From Hyphodiscus hymeniophilus (lineage: Eukaryota; Ascomycota; Leotiomycetes; Helotiales; Hyphodiscaceae): a stretch of 64,000 nucleotides of DNA. The translations under genes were made by a program, and so were the position numbers. The stretch lies in assembly GCA_016508695.1 (NCBI GenBank), contig VNKQ01000008.1, positions 930,001-994,000 on the forward strand, given 5' to 3'. How positions within the stretch are numbered: position 1 is the first letter of the stretch; every line of letters starts with the position of its first letter. Shown in pieces: positions 58,634 through 64,000 of the stretch. The notes beneath the pieces are model-generated. The model was given only the letters and a program-made list of their open reading frames with translations. It was not told where the DNA came from and ran no database searches.

Positions 58634-61226
58634 TCATGCAAGGTACCCAAGTTCATCATCATCAAGACGTTCCAAGTATTCTTTCTCCAACAAGATGTCT
58701 ATGCACTTCTTGATATCGGGGATCTTGGGGACAAAACGGGAGCGGATTTGGTTGATGCACTCGCTGACCAGTTGAGTGTGCTTCATCTTCTTGCGAGCCT
58801 TCATGATGCGTACGATAGCGGACTAGAATACAGGTCAGTATATTAATCACCCGAACAGATTTGGGATCTACAAACCTGCATGAGCAGCTTTCGGTCTTCC
58901 TCGATGGTCTTGTGAGTCTCATCAACCTCTTGCTTCTGTTCGGACTTGACAGCAATGTTCAAGTTGACTCGGATCTTTTTGCTCTTGAAGTCGTAGTTCA
59001 AAGCGAACATTTTCCCAGAGCCGGGCTTCTCTCCGTCAGGGGTCATGGTCAAAACCTTAGCCTTTACGAAGATTCCAAGGGCAGGGTCGAGAACGTCAGC
59101 TTGTAATTGGGTAGCCTTGACGATATCATCGTAGCTGTTCTTGTCATTCTCGTTAAAGAGGAGAAGGATAGCCATTTGATAGGTAGAGACTTGAAAGGTG
59201 TATGGGGTTTTGGTGTTTCGGCAGTAGTTTGCTTTAACCTCTCCTTTGCACAACTGCCACAGCCAGGTGAGTTTCCTACCGCTGTGCTTCTGGCCATAAA
59301 ATGTTTGGAATCGTTCGTATGCCTTTGCGATCTCCGCAGGTGGCGTGAAGTCGGTATTTGGGGGGTTTAGAGGCCAGAAGCCAGTACCCAGAATGGCATA
59401 ACTGGCATCGACCGGCTTATCGTCACCAGGCTCAAGAAGACCAGACTCAAATTCCTTGAATCCACTGTTCAAATCCTTGGAAATCTGCATATCTTGGAAC
59501 ATACGCTGTAGCTTATTGGTGTATTCGTAACCGCAAGCCTCTTTCAATTTGCTGATCATGCTTGTCTCAGCATCGTCGGAGGACGAACTGGTATGTACCA
59601 ATCTCCGAGCCAACATGCGGGAATAGAACTTTTGGAAAACATCCTTATCTTCGATGTATTTGAAGACAGTCATGATTTGAGTCAAAGTATTCTCGAGGTC
59701 AGTCTCTTCAGCACCATTGGCACTCTTCTTGAGTAGAGCGTCGGTGTATTTGGCGAGCAGCTCGGGAGACTTGTTCGATCCGGACTTGCAAACTTGATTG
59801 CGGTTGACGAATTCTCTGCATGCATTGTCGAGGGATCTGGTGAATTCTGGCTCATCTTTGAATGCTTGCCTGACGAGAGCCTGGTACTGGGTGTGGATTT
59901 CGAGAAGAGCATCGACGTATACCTTGGGCTCCAATTTGTCCGCATCAACAGCAACCTTTGCAACCGCTCCCAAACCAGCTTTACGGACGTGAGCCTCGAA
60001 CTTCGCACGCAATGGGTCAAGACCATCGGGGATCCTCGAGAGAAGGTTATACATGCGCTGCATATCATCGACTCGGTCGTTGTCCAATAGAACCTGGAAC
60101 TCGTCTCGCAAAATTATTGAGTGGTCGGCGATCAGAGCTGTATTGCAGCACTTCTTCAATGGCACAATGATGTCTTGATGTAGGTACATCTGAACACGCT
60201 CCTCTTCCTCATCTAATCGAAGCTCAGCCTTCTTCATATACTCCACAATACTGTTCTCTGCAACGAATTGCTTCGACTCGGCTTGGTAGAACTGCTTGGT
60301 GGCTTCTAAGAATGGTCGCTCAAAATTGTATCGGTAAACGTCGAGAGTAGACTTTGTAGGATCCGCCTCATCCAATCCAAGGGATACGAAGGAGTCGACG
60401 ATACTCTTGATCTGGCTGTGCTCGATGGTTTCGCCGTGGCGTTGTTTTTCTACCATCTTGAGAACCGCATCCATCACCTTCTCGTGGACTTCGCTGAACA
60501 GAGTTAATCTCCACTGAACAAGATGGAGTGTGTAGACATCGTAGATATTCTTCTTTCCCTCGTCCATCTCGCGCTTGACCCAATGTCTGTTGAGGTATCG
60601 GAAAAGGTGGTTGATGTATTTAGCAGCAGTCGTATACCGATCCCATTCCCGAATGTAGAAGGTGAGGAGAGCTTCGTCGGCGTGCTTCTTGGACTCTTGG
60701 ACGAGATCCTTGAGATAGCCATTGAGGTACGTGATCAGGTTCTGGTAAAGGTCCTCGCCCAGAAGATGTGCTATGAAATGTCAGCTTCAGTTGTGAACCT
60801 AGAGTCTGAGATTTTTACCTCCACGATGCGCCCCTCCAATGACACCTGCATTACTATTACTGACGGCCTTTTGTGATGTACAAAAGTTGTGAACAGCTCT
60901 GTGAGATGTTAGGACTGGCCAAAACGTCGGGGCTTGGATTTACTGACGTGTACACTCCCATATACTACAGTAAAGTAAGCGTTTGCTGAAAGAGCTTTGG
61001 GGAGTGAAGCGGGGCAGTACTCACTGTCTGCATGTCAATGCCTTCTTGGAGGTTGATCATGATCTTTGAAACTCCGGCCTCAAGGTATTTCCATCTGCAA
61101 GCTGTCAGCAAAAAGATCTTCTACACCTGCACAATGGTGAGGGTGTAGGGGCACTTGCGTTGCATCGAGGTCCTCCCGGTTAGGAACCGGAGGCATAGAT
61201 ATGATCCTGCTTGCTACAGCCGCCAT
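58634..61226 (-). CDS. cul1: Cullin-1 (SCF ubiquitin ligase scaffold)
   Basis: Exons 61226..61159, 61094..61025, 60964..60948, 60898..60819, 60770..58876 and 58822..58634 encode 772 residues. Cullin-1 (yeast Cdc53, Aspergillus CulA) holds Skp1/F-box adaptors at its N-terminus and the RING protein Rbx1 at its C-terminus. N-terminal cullin repeats include [16 protein letters not shown] and [20 protein letters not shown] with [10 protein letters not shown]. The cullin-homology domain has [20 protein letters not shown] and [20 protein letters not shown]. The neddylation site is in [17 protein letters not shown] (about K718), and the protein ends in the winged-helix tail DDDELGYLA. The first intron is GC-AG (AC-GCAAGT), and the third exon is only 17 bp. 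The start [13 protein letters not shown] was chosen because only it links by phase to the conserved [13 protein letters not shown]. Confidence 0.96.
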
Positions 61227-61980
61227 TTTGGAGGATGAAGTGAATGGGGATTCCGTAGTGGCGTATGATGAGAGGGGTTGATCAGGTTGCTGATGGCCGA
61301 ATGAATTTGTGGGCAGTGTTGGCCGCAGCAGACCGTCTCGAAAGCCTGGAATGAGTACCAGATTCACGTTTCAATATCCTTCGAGATATCTATGCCAGGC
61401 TTTCAAGGCTGTTCGAGAGAGATATCTGCAGACGCGACCAAGTTGCAGAGCGCGGAGTGTGAGATGTTGATAGCTCTCGGAGAGGTTTGGTCTTCATTAA
61501 GGAGGAAAGAGTAGTTGGTGGATGTATTCACCATGCAAGGAGATTCCCTATCCTTGAATGGGTCTGAAGCTGTTAGAAATTTGGTGGTTGAATCACCAAT
61601 ATTCACCAGATTTGAAGGAGTTTCTGATTCAGCAGGACAAGGCGCCAGTCCTCTTGCGCTAGCGCGCTTCAGGCAACGAGACAAGGCTGTGCTACTGTAC
61701 AAGTTGAGATCGGAAACAACTGAAGACATTCTAAGTATATCCTGCTATATTGAATAATTCAACGACTCCCCAAAGACTATCTACACATCTTGTTTCCATG
61801 CCCAGTAAATGAATGATGTGGGGTTTGACATGGTTTCCGGACCAGTGACGTCGATGGTATGGCAAGTTAAGTTGATACCGAGTTGTGGACTTGTAAGACG
61901 ATTTTACACCTTCAAACTCCCTCCTCGCTGGAGAAATAGCACATCGTGAGTCCTTGACTTCCATAAACCTGGAATGCAGA
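61227..61980. other. Divergent intergenic region cul1 / cupin gene
   Basis: 754 bp between two divergent start codons; it must contain both promoters. A 108-codon minus-strand frame (61403..61729) has no recognised domain and is not called. Confidence 0.4.
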
Positions 61981-62582
61981 ATGGCCCGCCTCGACATCAA
62001 AAGTCTCTCTTCCCTTCAAGTCTCCCGCCACCTTATACCCCGCCATGACCTGATACCAAACACTTCCATCCAAAAAAAAGCTCTTTTGATTTACCATTCC
62101 TGTATCCCCGCATCAGCTTCAGCTTCGAACATCGAATCACACCTCTATGGTGTGGGAGTCGTAACGCCACAATGGAGATACACGATGTATAGCACTACCC
62201 ATTTTCACAGCACAACACATGAGGTTCTGTGTATATCTTCCGGGAAGGCTAAGTTGTGTGAGTATTAGCTTCATAGAGCTCTAAAGATGATTGATCCAAC
62301 ACTGATCCCGTGTCAGGCTTTGGTGGCGAAGGGAATCCTTCAAGAGTCGAAGCTTTAGTCATAAAGGGAGATGTGATCGTTGTACCTGCGGGAGTTGGTC
62401 ATAGGCTCCTTGATGACTTCAATAGTGGATTTGAGATGATTGGAAGCTACCCTAGGGGAGAGAATTGGGACATGTGTTACGGTAAGGCTGGTGAAGAGCA
62501 GAAAGTAGAAGGCATCCACAATCTGGGATGGTTTGACAAGGATCCTCTGTATGGAGACAAAGGCCCTGTCTTGGAGGACTAG
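61981..62582 (+). CDS. YjlB-like cupin protein
   Basis: Exons 61981..62257 and 62317..62582 (59 bp intron, GTGAGT/GTCAG) give 180 residues. The single cupin barrel shows motif 1 as THFHSTTHEVLCISSGKAKL (two His and a Glu, the metal ligands) and motif 2 as GDVIVVPAGVGHRLLDD (third His). Other blocks are LIPNTSIQKKALLIYH, VTPQWRYTMYSTTHFH, GSYPRGENWDMCYG and GWFDKDPLYGDKGPVL, typical of the YjlB-type cupins found in bacteria and fungi. The reaction is unknown; metal binding is expected from the ligands. A longer in-frame start at 61954 exists, but MARLDIKSLSSLQVSRHLIP fits the family better. Confidence 0.9.
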
Positions 62583-62797
62583 AAAGTGCGATGTGGTATT
62601 AAGAATTGTATGTACCTTTACGAAGGATTCTGAATGTGCTATCCATCATTTGAGAGGGTCCGTAGATACCCGGGGCGTTCAGAGCACAGAATACGGCAAA
62701 GTAACCAAAACGCCTCGCTCAATATGTTGTTGCCTTTTCGCCAACCATAAAACGCCATGCAAGAATGATTTCAAAATCGCTTTGCCAAACTAACTTC

Positions 62798-64000
62798 TCA
62801 GTCGCCCTCCTCCCGACCACCTACACGTTCCACCAGCCTACATATGTTAGCTATTTGCCAGACAAAAGTATGGTGAAAAACCGACCTGAAGATGCTGACG
62901 GCAAAAGTCAAGCTCCAGGCTATCAAAGCTATCATTAAAATCGCGCACAAAGCCTTAATCCTGCTACATATAATGAAATTGTGGCCATTATTCCCTACTT
63001 TACAGGCTCCGTTGTCATCCGTAACAGCCCCGAAAGCCAATGATAAATTGGCCGATTCGAAGATAATGAAGAATAAGTCCAGAAGGACAAGTCGGATCTT
63101 GGCTTTAGGAGATCGTAATCCAAGTGGCTTTCCCGTATATTCGTCCCAGGTGATGTAGCATATATACGGAATTGCAATGATATCTACAACGATGGCCATG
63201 ACCGTCGAAGGACTTTGAGGATAATGGAATCTTGTAGAAAAGTGGTGGACAGATCCTGATAAAGCCAGAGCAATCGATGAAGTCGTGAGAACAATAATCC
63301 GAAAGATTAATGGAATGAGGGGATGCATGAGGAGAAGATGCTATAACAGTCAGTACAAGTCCTCACATTTCCGCCTCAACTCTTACCTGTGCACGTTTGA
63401 TTAAAGTCCTTTGCCTCCTTCTGTTGTGCAGCAGATTTGCAAAAGTATCAGGATCATCGTTGCACTCCAAATCACCCCTCCAGGGTTTCTCATAGCCTGG
63501 AGTTTGTTCTTGTAGAAATTGTTCGTCCTTTCTCTCACCATCTTCAATCTGCCCCGGACCATACATAGAAGCCTTAATATAAGTCCGCCACGGTGAAGAA
63601 GTGGGAAGGATCCCAGACTGCATTATAACTGGATCCCCATCTCTTGCATGATCCCATTTTCGACCCTTTACAGGTTCCCGGTGTACACCAAAGAACCCTG
63701 TTTCGTGTCTCTTCCCAGCCATGCCGTGCGCAGCATCATCGTAGGTATCAACATATCCGTCATGAGAAATTCTTCTCTCAGGATTTGAGGGAGCAAAATT
63801 ATGCTGTGCCGGATGGGCTTTTGAAGGAGAAGATAGCAGTCCATCAGTAGGTTTCGTGTTTGAAGCCTCGCCATCCTCGAAAGAGTCAATCCAGGCTATT
63901 GACAAGTCAGCAGCTGCTTAGGATATTGAAAGGCTTGACGTACGTGGGAGAGTCCGGACGTCTCTTTGTGCTGACCGAGTCTCTGCTCTCGTGCTCGAGG
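62798..64000 (-). CDS. Four-span membrane protein, tentatively SRF1-like (5' truncated by window edge)
   Basis: Readable exons are beyond-64000..63944, 63895..63387, 63340..62886 and 62837..62798 (introns 48, 46 and 48 bp). The hydrophilic N-terminal half carries LPPWIDSFEDGEAS and VKGRKWDHARDGDPV; the C-terminal half has four membrane spans (IPLIFRIIVLTTSSIALALS, VMAIVVDIIAIPYICYI, VLLDLFFIIFESANLSLAFG, LCAILMIALIAWSLTFAVSI). This layout and the GRKWDH/WIDSFEDGE words recall fungal proteins annotated as SRF1, a regulator of phospholipase D; that name is from memory and tentative. The last intron is a multiple of three without a stop, so both spliced (ending SIFRLVERVGGREEGD) and unspliced readings are open. 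I favour splicing because it has a GCTAAC branch site and TGTAG acceptor. Confidence 0.72.

Noticed and set aside
61403..61729. 108-codon minus-strand frame between cul1 and the cupin gene
   Set aside because: Lies in a divergent promoter region, no recognisable motif.

Overview
The window is nuclear DNA of a filamentous ascomycete (Pezizomycotina). The evidence is short 44-93 bp introns with GT(A/G)NGT donors, a RIP-mutated Ty1/copia retrotransposon, two HET-domain genes and many orthologues of ascomycete housekeeping genes. Leotiomycetes is a guess from gene character only. I reconstructed splice sites by hand; reading-frame phase closes in every intact model given here.

Layout. 0-2.5 kb: 3' end of a fungal-specific transcription factor, then a saccharopine-dehydrogenase-like reductase with an in-frame TGA. 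3.9-8.3 kb: a HET-domain gene with a TA-flanked MITE about 30 bp upstream of its ATG, then a non-autonomous hAT element with a perfect 8 bp target duplication. 8.3-25.1 kb: PNS1-type transporter, GLO3 ArfGAP, TIM21, a SUR7/PalI-like membrane protein, an amidase with a 1-nt frameshift, a Serinc/TMS1 protein, a nodulin-like MFS transporter and an SDR oxidoreductase. 27.6-31.1 kb: GPI inositol-deacylase BST1. 32.1-34.2 kb: a second, broken HET gene. 35.4-48.5 kb: AVL9 (apparent 1-nt frameshift), the HOG1 MAP kinase, glycogen phosphorylase and a group III G-protein alpha subunit. 50.3-56.4 kb: a complete but heavily RIP-mutated 6.0 kb Ty1/copia element (two 173 bp LTRs, 5 bp duplication AGTAT). 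56.7-64 kb: a small hypothetical membrane protein, cullin-1, a cupin protein and a membrane protein running off the right edge.

Functional relations. Several genes act in secretion and membrane traffic (GLO3, BST1, AVL9). HOG1, the G-alpha protein and glycogen phosphorylase belong to stress or nutrient signalling and storage carbon use. They sit side by side, but eukaryotic neighbours need not be co-regulated. I saw no biosynthetic cluster, CRISPR array, tRNA or rRNA gene.

Most worth a second look: four broken genes of two different kinds (two substitutions to TGA, two apparent losses of one G from a G run), two GC-AG introns, a 17 bp exon in cullin-1, a 48 bp frame-neutral intron, asymmetric RIP between the two LTRs, and the MITE in a HET promoter. 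No clearly new system was found.
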